Shown one piece after another: positions 12,035 to 24,742 of a DNA stretch of 64,000 nucleotides. The stretch covers positions 38,068,617-38,132,616 of the forward strand of contig OZ007582.1 of the NCBI GenBank assembly GCA_963931925.1, given 5' to 3'. The stretch is from Onchidella celtica. Taxonomy: Eukaryota > Mollusca > Gastropoda > Systellommatophora > Onchidiidae. The notes under the pieces are model-generated. The model did no database searches, was not told the DNA's origin, and was given only the letters and a program-made list of their open reading frames with translations. How positions within the stretch are numbered: the first letter of the stretch is position 1; each line of letters opens with the position of its first letter. A program made the position numbers and the translations under genes.

Positions 12035-12142
12035 TTTCCAGGGCCTCAAGACGAGAGTTTCATTTAGATGATAAATTCGGCTAGCAGCAAGATCTGGACC
12101 TGTGAAAATTCATTGCTCCAACAATTCGTATTTCAGACAATC

Positions 12143-15100
12143 ATGTGGTTTCCCAACGATTTCCTGCTCTGTGAGTATTCTTTCCTAAGTGGCTATTTCC
12201 TGTGGGCATTTGTGGACAATTGTAAGGAATGGCTGTTTTACTACAGTAATTCAGCCTTCCTGTGAACACTTGTTTAACATGTTCATAAGAAAAGCAGAGA
12301 ACTGTTTGTGGTTTCGCTTATTTTTTGGGAGTATTATAAAGTGATAATAGTGATCAAACTAAGGGGCGCAATCCCGAAAGATACTGGGTCGCCAACTGTT
12401 TCAGAAATTATTGCTGGTATTTTTGGCTGTTAGAAATGATTTACGAACAACTCGCCATGAAGGACTTGAGAAAGGATAACGTACCGTTATGTCAGGACAT
12501 TTTTAGTTCAAACTACAGTGCTTCAGTAAGTGGTTTAAAGTGGTTTTTATTTTGGTAGAAAACGTGTATTTTTATTGGATAGGTGCATGGTATTGTGTTT
12601 TTCAAGATGGATTGGAAACTGTTGAATAATTGTAAACATATAAAGTCCCGGTGGGACTGAAAGTATTGTAAAGGTACCGTGGGTGAATTACCCTGCGTAG
12701 TTAATTAAATAGTATTAAATATTATCATATTTTTCTCTTCATTTTGGCAGTATCATATATTATATTTTCCCTCCACCCATTTGTCTCTGTCTTACTTTAC
12801 ACCCACGTTCTCTCTCTATGTCTCTCTCTCTCTCTTTCTTTCTGTTTGTCTGTCTGTCTGTCTCTCTATAGGCGCGCACAGCGGAAATGGCTGTGATTTA
12901 TTATCATTTTTGTAAAGCACCACATTGGGGAAAGGGCATCAGGCCACCAGCAATCAGTGATTTTGAGCTATTCAAATAAATCTTAATATCTGAATAGGTA
13001 AATCAAACAGCATGATTACCATCGTTTTTCTGTTCCTAGCTGCATTATGACAATAAAGCCAGCCTTTGAAATGCATGAGAATGTGAAAACGTGTCGAAGA
13101 CAAAAAGCAGATATCGTTTAATAGAATGTCTTCAAGATATCACAATATTATGAAAAATAACTTCTGACGTAAATTGTTGTCCAATAATCACTAAAAAGTT
13201 TTCTTTTTTCTTTCAGACTTTGCCCTTATTTTCACCACGTCAGAAGGTATGTACATGTATTGAGTGTTGGTTAGATAAACTTTGATACTGTGAGGTATTA
13301 ATATATTTATAACTCCCCTATTATAACCTCTCATGCTTCGAGTTTGAGGTGTGCCATACGGTGCATCGTGAACACACTATCACACAAGCTGCCTGGGTCC
13401 AGCTGCAGATCTAGATAGGCACTTGCATTCGATGCGGAAAAAGGGCTTATTGTTGCAATTAATCCTGGCAGAATACGTAGATTTGGTGTTTAAATTTGAT
13501 TATTTACCAAGGATGAATACAGAGCGTGGTGTGATCTCTATGGCAGTCCCAACATTTTCATGCACGAGCGGAAGAACTGAACAGGGGAATCCAAGTTTTT
13601 AATTCTTACTTGAAATGCAGATCCAGGTGTCGATGTTTCTTTATTTTATTTCTTTTTCAAATTGACGAACTGTAAAACTAAATTTAACGGACTTGCTTAT
13701 CTCCAATGAATAATGTCCACGTAAACCGGCAAGTTAACTTGCAGCTACGTACGAATTTTCATATTCCTCCATGAGTAATTTTGGAGCCTTTCAGCTAAAC
13801 ACATTTATGGGCGTAGGCCTATTATTATCTGTTTGCAAGAGAGAGCTCAGGACGGATCACTCACACTGAATTTTGTCGGCAACAATTACTGAATAGATAG
13901 GCTACCGGTACGCCTCGGGGCACTGGATTTCTGTTGCCACTGTATACGTAAATTCAGATCATGATCCCACAGATAGAAATACCCGGATACCTAGATCCAT
14001 GAGTGCTGGATCTCGGCTTGATCCGCTCAGTGTTACTTTGACGTTGTAAATATATTTCATCATGAGATCTCTAAAGAATGCAAGATTGTCACTGCAACTT
14101 TGCGAACCACAATTTTAATTGGCTCGCAGGTGGGAACCAGCCAATAATATCGATACGCCATCAATACGGCCCTACTGCTTGTGTTTCTGTGAGTTGTGTG
14201 AGTACTCAAAAGTGCATAAATGTGCTATTCAACGGGCTATAGCGAAATGTAGTATTACTAGTAAAGTGAATGAAAATGTGTCCTGTCTGTATTCCTGGAA
14301 TTCGTGCTTCGTTCGTCTTTAGTAGTTGTTGTTCAATCTCGAATGTCTTTCACTAATGCCTAGCCATCTCGTCCTCCACGCCGGGGTCACACCTTTCTGT
14401 CTTTACTGGTACGTTTGTGTCAGTTTGATTGTGCATGCTTCTGGGTAAATAAGCCTGAGAACTTTTGTCTGTAGCTTGTGTCGCACGTATCTATTTGCAT
14501 TAATGAGCATCTACGTTTTCTCCAGCTGTTTTCACCTGTCCATCACTGTTCAACTGGTATCCGGACATCTACGACTGCAGCAAGTTCTATCGATGTATGT
14601 GGGGTAAGAGTAACAGCTTCACCTGCCCATCAGGGACTCTGTGGTCCCAGGAGCTACTGACCTGTGATCACGAGGACCATGTCAAATGTGAGCACGGCTC
14701 CCAGCCAATCTACCATGCCCACGGTCACTCCCACGGCAGCAACGACAAAGGTGAGGAGGCACCCGATTTCTCGGTGGATTATCATATTGACATCTCTCAC
14801 CTTGGAAACGTGAAAAGTGGATGGGATTACGAGAAGGGTGACGAAGAGGAGCATTATTCTGACGTAAAAAGTGACAGTCAAGAACACGAAGAGCATCATG
14901 ACTATGACCATTTCGATTACAGCGAACACAGCCAAGAGAGTGAGGAAGAAATACACGAGCATGAGCATTACGACCAAGACAGTCATGAGTCCGAGTCTCA
15001 AACAGATCACTCACACGGCGAGAGTGAAATACACAGTCACCCACATTCTGTGAAGGATCAGCATGGCAGCATGGGCGGTAGTGCCCATCATGAAGACCAC

Positions 15101-15727
15101 GAAGGGCATGAAGAAGAAGCCACATCACATTCACTCGGCGACAGTGGATTTTCATCCATTGATAACACGGATCACTACATTTATGACGCTCCTTCTCCGG
15201 TTTACTCATCCTCAGATTACTATGACATTCACAGTTACATTGCTGAAGAAAAACCTGAACCTGAGCCAAAAGCTGCCACTTTAGTTTTACAGAAAACAGG
15301 TAAAGGCACTGTTCAGGCAACACCAGTTGTACTCCAACGACCACAACCTCTAATGCAACCACAGGTAATTGTTCACCCACCTCAGACAATTATCCAATCT
15401 CAGCCTCCGGTTCTGATATCTCATAGCGCCGCTGAAACTGCCCCAGCCTCCGTGGAACATGACGGAGACACCGAAAAATTATCAGACTTCATTATCAATA
15501 AATTGCTCCAGTTGCCGCGATATGGCGGCCATTTCTACAACAGCCCAGTGGGTATCGTCAACACAGATGGAACCTATGACGTGGTGGACCTAGAAGTCAG
15601 CCCAGCAGAGGTGAGCAAGATACAGAAAATTGAACCTTACAAATTGAAGCGATCGGCTCCTGTCCAGCCCTGGCCAATGTCGGATTTTTTCAGGGCAGGT
15701 TACGGATATAAAAAGATATATCACTAG
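12143..15727 (+). CDS. Secreted His/acidic-rich protein with one chitin-binding type-2 domain (complete, three exons)
   Basis: Coding exons are 12143-12170 (28 nt), 13217-13246 (30 nt) and 14526-15727 (1202 nt). Both introns are phase 1 with consensus donors (GTGAGT, GTATGT) and pyrimidine-rich CAG acceptors, giving exactly 420 codons. Residues 1-20 form a signal peptide: a hydrophobic core FLLYFALIF, then a TSEA cleavage-like site. Residues 24-74 form a CBM14/peritrophin-A domain with six cysteines at 24, 37, 43, 53, 66 and 74 and the aromatic residues typical of the fold (WYPDIYDC, FYRC). Such domains bind chitin in extracellular matrices. Residues about 75-225 are very rich in His, Glu, Asp and Ser with HxH and HEH motifs, suggesting metal or mineral binding (inference). 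A Pro/Gln-rich stretch follows, then a less biased C-terminal part (LSDFIINKLLQLP...VDGTYDVV-like) and a KLKR dibasic site near the end. I do not recognise the protein outside the chitin-binding domain. A shell or cuticle matrix role is plausible but unproven. Confidence 0.85.
12809..12868. repeat. TC/TCTG pyrimidine microsatellite in intron 1
   Basis: About 60 bases of TCTC and TCTG repeats with a few interruptions, inside the intron between the two micro-exons. Confidence 0.8.
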
Positions 15728-17400
15728 AAATAAGACACGTCTAAAATGCTCCCCAGCTTTCATTTAGAACAATTTTTTTCAATACCCACAATATTCAATG
15801 AACATAATTTTTGTATACGTGTTATGTTAGTAATAAGCACGCTGTCAATATATGGGAGAAAATTTCTTTTAATCTGACCATCTTACGTAAAAGTGACGGT
15901 TGACAGAGAATTTCGATGAATGGTCGCAATTTTAAAAAGATTTTCAATGATCTACCGCCATTGGCGAATAATTATGATAATAATGTAAAGTTTGATAGTG
16001 AGCCTTAATTATTGGAAATAAGTCTTACAGGGTACAGTATTTCACCAGTATATAAATTTGAACACAGTTCACCTTTGCTGTCGTCAGGAAAATTGTGACA
16101 TGTCTGGGCAAAGAGACCTTTTTAGGCATTTTATAGTTAGGTTTGATATTGTGTCATATTACTATGATTAATGTAATGTTCAAACTGCTGAATGAAAAAT
16201 GCCGAGGAGGAAAAAAGATATATCTACCGAAAGGGGGGGGGGGGGAGGCAAATGTCTATCGAGCTTCTATAAATGTAGTGGTAGAGATATATCATCTCTA
16301 GGCTTGCATATAATATATAATATTCTGTACATGATGTCTCAAATTAGAAGTCTGATAAATTAACAGTAAATGTTGTCAAGACAATTTATTATAAAAGAGC
16401 TTAATTTCTAATCATAAAGCCTCACATATGTCGTGGTCCAGGGTTTTAGAAGGCTTCACATGGGTACGAGAGTTCTCAAGTTCGAATGACGCACTAGGCG
16501 GAATGCAATTGGATATATTTCTTATCAGCTTCGTAAGTCACTCATTCGTCGGTGTTCTGATGGAGAACCAAGCTCCGTCTCTGATATAACTCCATTGTAA
16601 TGAAAAGGGCCATGTAGTTCCAACAAAACCAAGTCCCCGCCTAATGTACACTGTGACTATTAGTATTAAAGACAAAAGATCACCCCGACTTTACCAACTT
16701 TTCCCACCAGAAAAAAAGACATGGCTCATGGCTGTTTGAACTTCTTTTGCTAGAATAAGCATTTTAAAAATCCCCTGCTTTTCTATTTTGTTTTTTTATT
16801 TTGGCAGCACTGATGTGAAAAACGAATCTAACTAGACTACAAGTCATTTTTTCAACAACAAGAAAGAAAAGTACAAGAAAGCTCATTCTCTAATTACTTA
16901 ATCAACTGGGGACGATGCTGGTGGACTTGAGCCGCAGCTGGTATACATAGTGGTGACATGGAACACTTAATTTCCAAAGATATGTATACATGCAGTTGGA
17001 CGCTTTTACAGATTGGTTATTTCTTTCTCTCCTTCTCGGTTGTTGGCAGTTAAAAATTATTTGGTCGAATGAGATGAGCAATGTTTGCCCTTTGCTGAAA
17101 TGACTGTTGAAGTTAACTTGATGCCCAGCCATGTATCTACATTTTTGCAGCCCGGCTAAAGTGGGCAAATAAATTCTACTGGTGCATTTATCATGTTTAA
17201 GGAATTTTAATACTGGTCCGAATTTGATGGGATGATAGAAATCTCCGAAGCACTTTTATTATCATAACCGGACATAGGTTTACAGAAACAGTATGCATTT
17301 TCTCAATGTGAGCCATACGAAGCTGTACGAAGTCTATAAGAAATAAAGTATCATTATGCTTTTGTTACTCTTCTGTAACTACACGGTTTTAATAAACACA
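15728..17400 (+). other. Predicted 3' UTR and downstream region of the chitin-binding gene
   Basis: After TAG at 15725-15727 the sequence is A+T-rich with no coding potential. A G-run lies at about 16230-16246. The first AATAAA that I find is at 17342-17347, with another at 17391-17396, so the UTR may be up to 1.6 kb. An ATTAAA near 16665 could be an earlier signal. The end is undetermined. Confidence 0.35.
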
Positions 17401-18480
17401 AATGGACTCTGGGGGGTAACCTGGGAAAATTAGCAAAGACCGGTAACTGCATTGGCCGTCAGACAGGTAGTCAAACTTGTATGTTTTATATTTGACTACG
17501 TTTCTACTTGAATGTCTTTCGTTCAGCTCGGTCCTATTTAATTCAAACCAGTAAAACGAATTCAGACTTCTAGTTCTTAACTGAATGTCTTACTTATACT
17601 ATCGAGCTATCGAGCTGTGTGTTGTGGAGAAGGAAATGCAGAAAATGAGGACTGATTAATAGTAATGAAGATTAATAGCTAATATTGACAGAGTTGCCCC
17701 TGACTTCATTAATGATCAGCAGAGGGGTAACAATTCTGAAAACATTGCAGTTCATCAGAATTTGTTAAGACTTTTTTTTTCTTAAATATGTATTTATCGT
17801 ACAAAATAAATGTGAAAATGGGTAAATATTTTGTATGCTTCTCTGGCATTATCGTTTTTTTCTTATGCTTCTCTGTGCCTTTTTTTTTTCTTTTTGTAAT
17901 TCTCTGTCCTCACTGTACGATTTTCTTTGATTTTTAAATTTGAGTTTTCTTTTCATTTTTTTGTGACAGAAAGACAATGGCGAGTTTGATTATTTTATTA
18001 TTATTGTTATTATTATTTTTATTGTTATCACTTTTACTTTATCCACTATTGGAAATGAAATCTGCGGCAGACGCCAAGTAGACTTTTTTAATTTTTTAAT
18101 TTTTTTTATTTAAGCCATCTAATATTTTCTTCAACTTCAATGTGGATCACCTATGTTGTTGTATTTGTAATTGTACATAATATTGAAATGTTAGTAGTGT
18201 TTTTTTTTTTTTAATGCTAATGAAATAAATCGTCTCTATTACTTATGTTGATACTTAGTTATGTTATACTTTACATTCGGTGTACTATTATGCATACAGT
18301 CTTTGTTGTTTTTTTGTTGTTTTGTTTTTGCTTTACCCTGGGTGTTGCTGTCATTGTCTTGCTTTTGTTGATTTATATACAGTCTTTAATAAGACACGGA
18401 GCTTTAGCGTAAACAATTGTGCCATTATGCCTTTTAAATCTTAACGTAACTTTCGAACTTCACAGCTTTGTGGGTTTTTG
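17401..18480. other. T-rich intergenic stretch with simple repeats
   Basis: Contains several poly-T runs (about 17770, 17880 and 18200), a TTA-rich tract near 17988-18035, and no ORF or family match. Nothing further is supportable. Confidence 0.5.
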
Positions 18481-18482
18481 TC

Positions 18483-20406
18483 TTTATTTACTGCGGCATG
18501 ATCTGTAAGCAGGACCGTCACAAAGTAGTTAGTGGCATTAATAAATAACAACAATAACAATACAATGATAATGATGATAATACTGTGATGTGGTGTGGGA
18601 TGTGAAGAATGGAAACTGAACTAAACTGCGATGAATGATAATAGAAATCAATACTCAATTAATGACTCAACACTCAACTCTCACCACCGTGGTGCTTGCT
18701 CGCGATCTTTAAAAAAAGCAGCACCACACTAGGATCTTTTTGGCGACAGGGACCACATTTTATAACAAAAAAAAAAAAGGTTATGTAGCCCAGCAATGAT
18801 TGAAGTAATATAAAAAAAAGTGACCAAAAAAAAAACTTAATGTCTAAAAATATAAGTAATCCTAAAGATCTGTAAAGGCTGATAACTATGAATGACTGAA
18901 ACCCAGTGCAATAAAGCGCTAACTAAAACTGGAGAACTAAAACACAGGACTAAAAGTGTAAATCTACTGTAAACCCTAAAATCTAAAAGCCTAAAAGCCT
19001 CAAACCCATTGCAGCCCGCCCACTGGTGTCCCCGGCTCACTGCCTCATCTGCACCTGCAAAGAAGTCCAAAATAATGGACACACATTATAGAACGCAGGC
19101 ATACATGTAAATAGTCATCAACATACATGATCTTCAGCACGCAAGAATTAATTGTTACACTACTACCATAATTAACAGCATGCACTCAGCATAATTATCA
19201 CCCACGCACGCACGCACACGCACGTCACCCTAGTAGGTAGCCTCCAACGTATATTTACTGGAGAACTAAATATGGACACAAGCCATCCAGACTTAGAAAC
19301 GCAATTATAATACTGGCCGTTACAGGCCTACTATTTACTATCCACCTGAGTGTGGCGTTATCCTCTTCAGCCGTCCTCATCAATATTATTAACAATGATG
19401 ATAATAGTAATACTTGCGTCAGTTTGTTTCATTACCATGATTAACTGAGTGAATGCATGACCTCGGTGATTTTACCGTTACCATAACGAAATCCCTTCCA
19501 ACACGTGCTATTCACATTCATTTAGTACGTACACAACAACTATCCCTCTTATAATACCATTTCACTAACCATGGATGGACGCGCCAACATCCACGTGGGG
19601 TGGCTCACCGCCCTCAACAATACGCTTTCACTAACACTCCAGACTCCAACGCCTGCAATAATTAAGACAACATATCGCATAACCTCTAGTCGCCTCTTGT
19701 GCCACACTACAACAAGATGCAATAATAGTGGTCTAGTCTAGGTGACCTTGTTGAAAAGGGCCTTGCCTTAGAAGAATGTAGGCTCCAATCTGACGGTATC
19801 TCACTTCTTAGACTAACCTGTAGATCAAATATCCTAATGTACGGGCACGCACTAATCAGTGTACCCCTACTATGCGATAGGTCTAATCTAATAACTGTCC
19901 TCATCATTAATTGCTTACTTTTTCTACGTACAATCTTATATCCGCTGCCCACTCAACAGCAGAGTGGCTGAATGTCACATAATTAGTATTAATGTGCATG
20001 TAGTTAAAGGGGAAGTCTCTGCAGCGTCGACCTCGCTCACAATATAGTGTATACGATAGTGTCACACTAGTGTAACACCACAGCATTGAATTCCCTTGCA
20101 GGTTAAGTGACTTTAATACCAATAACCATGTGTCTGAGCACAGAGTTTAGAAACCGCTTAACATAATACTCGCCATGAATTATCTCTTATATTCATGGCA
20201 TGGCGAACGGAATGCAGCCAATACTAAAGAGCACAAAATAAAACAAACCGAACATTCAACTCACCAGTTCCCGGACAGTCAGAACTGCATGCAGAAAGCT
20301 TGTTCAAGATAACACTAGCAGAGCGGTCGTGAAGCTACTTCAGTACTTGTCGGTCTGAGATCCGAGTCTGGAAATGACTAAGTGTCCAAATCGCCTGGGT
20401 TTTATC
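18483..20406 (-). other. Possible minus-strand spliced non-coding transcript
   Basis: On the minus strand a TATA-like GATAAAAC (20399-20406) is followed by sequence ending in a strong donor: ...CCGGGAACTG then GTGAGT, with the exon boundary at 20265. An acceptor TTCTTTGCAG lies just above 19054, opening a GTGCAGATGAGG exon. Further down there is another TTACAG acceptor near 18510 and an AATAAA at 18483-18488. No long ORF spans these pieces; the in-frame ORF at 18837-19082 is unremarkable. The splice signals could be chance, so this is weak support for a lncRNA or an untranslated 5' part of a gene. Confidence 0.2.
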
Positions 20407-20723
20407 AGGACCAAAACCCACCCAACTGAATAAAGGGCGAATTGTAGCGCCAAACCTGACAAAATTGAAGAAAGAGCGAAATGCAGCGCCAAGACAGGCC
20501 AAAACTGAATAGACAACGAACTGACCGTTGGCCAAGACGGGCAAAGAAGAGCCGGATTCATCTCGAGCCTTCCTAGAAAGTTGGTCCCCCACTGTGGATC
20601 CAAAGGCGCAAAGGATTCCTGAGACTATGCCGTTGCCACTCCCTGGACCAAGACGAGCACAGAACCTCCAAGGTGCATGCCATTGCCCCGGGCCCTCCCG
20701 TCCTGTCCCCAGAAGGTCTAGTC

Positions 20724-20935
20724 AAAGGAAGGCAATCGAGAGTCTTACATCTTTGGCCTAGCCGGTGTTATATCAGTTCGCAAAGCAAAGGAAGGCAATC
20801 GAGAGTCTTACATCTTTGGCCTAGCCGGTGTTATATCAGTTCGCAAAGCAAAGGAAGGCAATCGAGAGTCTTACATCTTTGGCCTAGCCGGTGTTATATC
20901 AGTTCGCAAAGCAAAGGAAAGGCAATCAAGTATCT
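20724..20935. repeat. 63-bp tandem repeat, about 3.4 units
   Basis: Units start at 20724, 20787, 20850 and 20913, each beginning AAAGGAAGGCAATCGAGAG and containing TTTGGCCTAGCCGGTG. The first three are virtually identical, so the expansion is recent. The period is a multiple of three, which keeps an ORF open through it without implying a gene. Confidence 0.93.
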
Positions 20936-20956
20936 CGTGACACGGTCACATAATTA

Positions 20957-21039
<83 letters not shown>
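20957..21039. repeat. Perfect (TCTG)n microsatellite, about 21 units
   Basis: An uninterrupted TCTG run starts about 20 bases after the end of the 63-bp array. Its purity suggests recent expansion and likely length polymorphism. Confidence 0.95.
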
Positions 21040-21041
<2 letters not shown>

Positions 21042-22481
21042 AATCAATATTTCTGGTGTCGTTAGCAAAACTTTAAAAAATTCATCATAAAATGCATGTT
21101 TTGCATTTGAGGTAGCGAAGAGGTAGAGTTTATGGACAAAATTTGCACCTAAGGGGCCTATTGGTCCCAAAGGCTGAGAACCACTGTTGTTACAATCATA
21201 TAATATCATTAATTTTGTCGGTGTTTTGAGGTCTTTGTTGGAGGAAGATCTCTGCCATTAGCATTTGAACTTTTTTTTTTTTAATTGTTCATGTTGTATT
21301 TTTATCTTGTTTGGTCCCATTTGGGGTGGGGTTGGGGGGGGGGGGTGGGGGGTGATATGGTTGGGATTAGTTGTTTTTTGTAAAATTTTGTCCGGAAGAC
21401 AGCCTGCTAGTTTCTTCTCCACTTTTAATTGCCAATGTGCGCAACGCGCAGGCGGGTCATCCCGGTTTTTCGTCCTTGTTCGAGAAGGCACAAGAGGCGA
21501 ACACCTTGCCCCCTCCCGTCCTGTTTTCAATTTCTCTTCTTGTCTGGTCGCTTCAAGAACGTCCCACCTGAGACAAGGGATACTGAAGCGAATCAGTTCG
21601 TGATATTCCGTCCGTCGACTGTGAACGTATCATCGATGTCAACAATGCAAGAATTTGCACCACACCCCTTCATAATTGAACGAAAACGGGTAGGATTCCC
21701 CGTATTTATACGCACGCAATCTGTGGACATAATTTATGGTGAAAGAAGGAATGGTTCATCTCCATATTCTGTGTCTCGGGCCCCACTACTACCTATGGTG
21801 TTTTTGCTTTTTTTTTTTTTTGGTCTCAGATTTAAAGGAATATTAAGTATTTCATTGGGTTGAACGAGAGCACGGACTGCAACTGCACGAGGAAAAACCT
21901 TTCGACGCTGCACACAAAGTAAACGGAGCGCGCAAAACACACGGGGAAAAAATGGGGATAATTTCGCTAGTTTTTTGACAAAGTGACGTAAAAGCCAAAC
22001 TGGGGAATTTTGACATTTTGATAATCAACACTCTCATAGAATTGTCACCCAGCAAAATCATTAAAATGAAAATGATTAGTTTTGAAGTTACATACAGCGC
22101 CCGACTCTTTCCACAAAACGACGTAGCCTAAACCCTGACACCGTTTGGCCCCAATGGCTTTGGAGCATCGATTTGACCTTTACGTCGTTTTATATAAAAA
22201 AAAAGAAAACTGAAATCAAAATGACCAATGTGCTGAGTAATTTCCGGCACATGAAATTGTAGTTAACTGCACGGAGTGCTCATGTTGACCTTATAATCCG
22301 TGTAAAAAACCTCTTCCGGTTTCGTGAAATTCCGGTCCACTCGTCAGTCGGTGTGTTATCCATGTACAGTGCGGCGACTAAAACGCTTCATTTATTGCCA
22401 TAGCAGTAATAATTGTGGTTCAAGTTTTCATTATTTGTGCAGGAGTCGTCCAAGTGAGTACCATGCGATAAATTACCTCCT
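21040..22481. other. Stretch without recognisable gene
   Basis: Includes a G-rich run at about 21326-21352 and a short GC-rich patch at about 21430-21520 with GTGCGCAACGCGCAGGCGGG. The ORFs of 110-144 residues here overlap each other in several frames and have low-complexity or poly-Phe content, so none is called. Confidence 0.45.
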
Positions 22482-22485
22482 TTAA

Positions 22486-22732
22486 CTCATTCCCTACGGT
22501 AACTTTTCGTAGATGTGGAGGGGAACCTTCAACACTGTCCAGTTTGAAATTTAGTCGTACCGGTAGTTCAAAGATGTTTGTTCTTTCACTCAGTATAAAC
22601 AATAAGACATAATAGATCTACATTAAACATTAAAGTGAAGGAAAATTAATGAAAAGGATGGGATTGAATATTTCGAAAAGTTGACTTAGATCTAGATCTA
22701 GTCATGGAAAAGGGAAAATCCTTAACGAAGAG
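22486..22732. mobile_element. 247-bp MITE-like element flanked by TTAA
   Basis: TTAA (22482-22485) is followed by CTCATTCCCTACGG. The right end, reverse complemented, begins CTCTTCGTTAAGG and is flanked by TTAA (22733-22736). With one gap the ends match at about 11 of 14 positions. The interior matches the older intronic copy at 4100-4255. Non-coding and probably mobilised in trans; the piggyBac-like label rests on the TTAA alone. Confidence 0.5.
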
Positions 22733-23262
22733 TTAATAGATACCTCCTGAAAGGACCTGTTAAATTGCACTACCATACCGTCCTATTACAATGACAAGGT
22801 TCTGGCTCCCTTCTGTTATCTTTTGAGAAATCGAGGATTGAAGTCTCATGTACTCATAGCTTTTAGAGCAAAGATTTTTTTTTCTTTTTAGTCATTCTTA
22901 CCAATTACTCACCGAATATGCTTGATACTTTGACACACAATGTAGAAGGCTCGTAGAAGTAGTGTGTAACTCAGGTCAGCTAAACAGTGGAGATAGAACC
23001 TTATCATTATAAGGGGACGATATTATCTCTGTTCGATTAATTTGTAAATAAAATTGCCAATGTAAGGAAGAGCGGTCACTACGAATCGCCGAATAAAGTA
23101 CTAAAGTAGAAAGTAATTGATAGCGGCTAGATTTGGAAAGCTAGGAAGAGGCAAACGTTTCACCAGAACTGAAAGCATGTTCATTTCTTTGACATGGCGT
23201 ATGCCAAGTTAACCGGATGAATACTTCATACTGGAATTATGTGAATTATTCAATCTAGTACG

Positions 23263-23290
23263 GAGATCTAGATCTAGATCTAGATTTAGA
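23263..23290. repeat. Short AGATCT hexanucleotide tract
   Basis: GAGATCTAGATCTAGATC followed by TAGATTTAG: four or so copies of a self-complementary hexamer. A shorter relative lies at about 22687-22701. Confidence 0.7.
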
Positions 23291-23944
23291 CATTTGCAGA
23301 CAGTAATAATGTTTGCGCGTTTCGTGCAGTGTTCCCATTTCATGAAAGCCAAACGGGAAGGAGTTCCGTACTCGAGCGCCAAAGACCACAAACTAACTAA
23401 AAAGAGATGATAGCTACCCCGGGGGCTTTCCCTGATATGTCAATCTGACTACTGCCCAGACGAACATCGGCCTACGGCCTCGATGATACAAACTGACTAG
23501 ACCCTCACGTCGTTACTTATCAATCTGACAATCTGACAAAGTGGCGCTCGAGTAAGGTACTCCTCCCGCCAAACGTTACAATGCATGATGAATGTTATGA
23601 CCACAGGTTTGTACGTCCCCAAGTTTTTTTGCTCTAGGGGTGCGTATTTTAAAGCCTTTTGTGACTCCACAGCTAGATAGCTAATCCCAAAATACTCTTT
23701 GACAGCAATCTTATTCTTTCACATTTTCCCGTTGTTTTCCTCCAATTTTTTGGTTGAACGAAAGGTAGGGGGCAGGGTCAGGGATTCAATGAGATTTAGG
23801 GTTGAGGATAAGGACGGGGTTAGGGATGGGTACATATAGGTACGGTGCCTACGTACTTATACCAGCAGCCATGCATGAAAACATTCATTTCCCTGAACGA
23901 AGCCAGAGCATAAAAAAGCAGGGCAGAATGAAAAAGGGGAGGAG

Positions 23945-24090
23945 CACCTTATGAGTTACAGAACTTCAGTCGGGCACATATTTCATGCTCTTAACTGTTA
24001 ATCACCAAGCCCCGCATTTACTATAAAACAGCCCCCTTGTGGCCCCCCACTCACTGTCGCTCCTAAAATGGCGTCCTTATACTTGGCATC
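23945..24090. repeat. Dispersed repeat paired with 29245-29430
   Basis: Both segments contain TTATGAGTTACA, CATATTTCATG, a TAATC(A/G)CC(A/G)AG stretch, CCGCATTTA and then CGTCCTTATA or CATCCTTGTA, in the same order and orientation. They lie on opposite sides of the LINE. Class unknown. Confidence 0.45.
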
Positions 24091-24671
24091 TCTGTAATGG
24101 AACATAAATGGAACGCCTACCTGAAATAGTGCAGCATGTTTATTGGCTAAAGCGCAGTTTTGCCCCCCCCCCCTCATTTTTCCGCCCATCCATGTTCCGC
24201 TATTCCCAGACCTAAACCAACTCCCTCCGTAAAGGTTCATTTTTGAAATTGAACAGGTCTACCGATCCCCACAAGGACGCCACTTTAGGAGTGGTCATGC
24301 ACGGGGTGGGGGGGGGGCAGAGCCCCCTTGGCGAGGTAGTCTTCTATAGGATGTTTTTTTTTTTATAGCAAACGCCCGGCTCAGAAATTCCCTGCCTAGA
24401 ATTGTGACTAAAGGCATAGGCCTACATGACTTTTCCTTTTACGGACAGTGTGAAATAACCAGCTGAATAAAATAAAATCAGGAGGGTGCGCATTTGACAG
24501 AAGAGCCGAAACACGTGTACGTGACATGGGCAGGAAGAATTTGGAGGGTTAAATTGCACTTTTACCTGTTAATTAAAAAAAAATATATACATGTATTAGG
24601 TCATCAAGGTAACAGGTTTGTAAGATATTACCAAAAGTAGCTCGTGTCATTTTCAGAAGGTTAGATGAGGT

Positions 24672-24688
24672 ACGGGAATTGCTCTGTA
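24672..24688. repeat. Target-site duplication, 3' side of the LINE
   Basis: ACGGGAATTGCTCTGTA, identical to 28642-28658. The bases adjoining each copy differ, so 17 bp is the exact duplication length. Confidence 0.9.
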
Positions 24689-24742
24689 TATATGGCCTTT
24701 AGCGTCTTTTACAGACGGTCTTAGCAGCTAGAATATTCACTT

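Noticed and set aside
14682-15389. 235-codon minus-strand ORF
   Set aside because: Shadow of the chitin-binding gene's large exon; no splice or domain support, while the plus strand has a full domain and signal peptide.
20673-21065. 130-codon plus-strand ORF with repeated peptide
   Set aside because: Made by the 63-bp repeat (a multiple of three) running into the TCTG tract.
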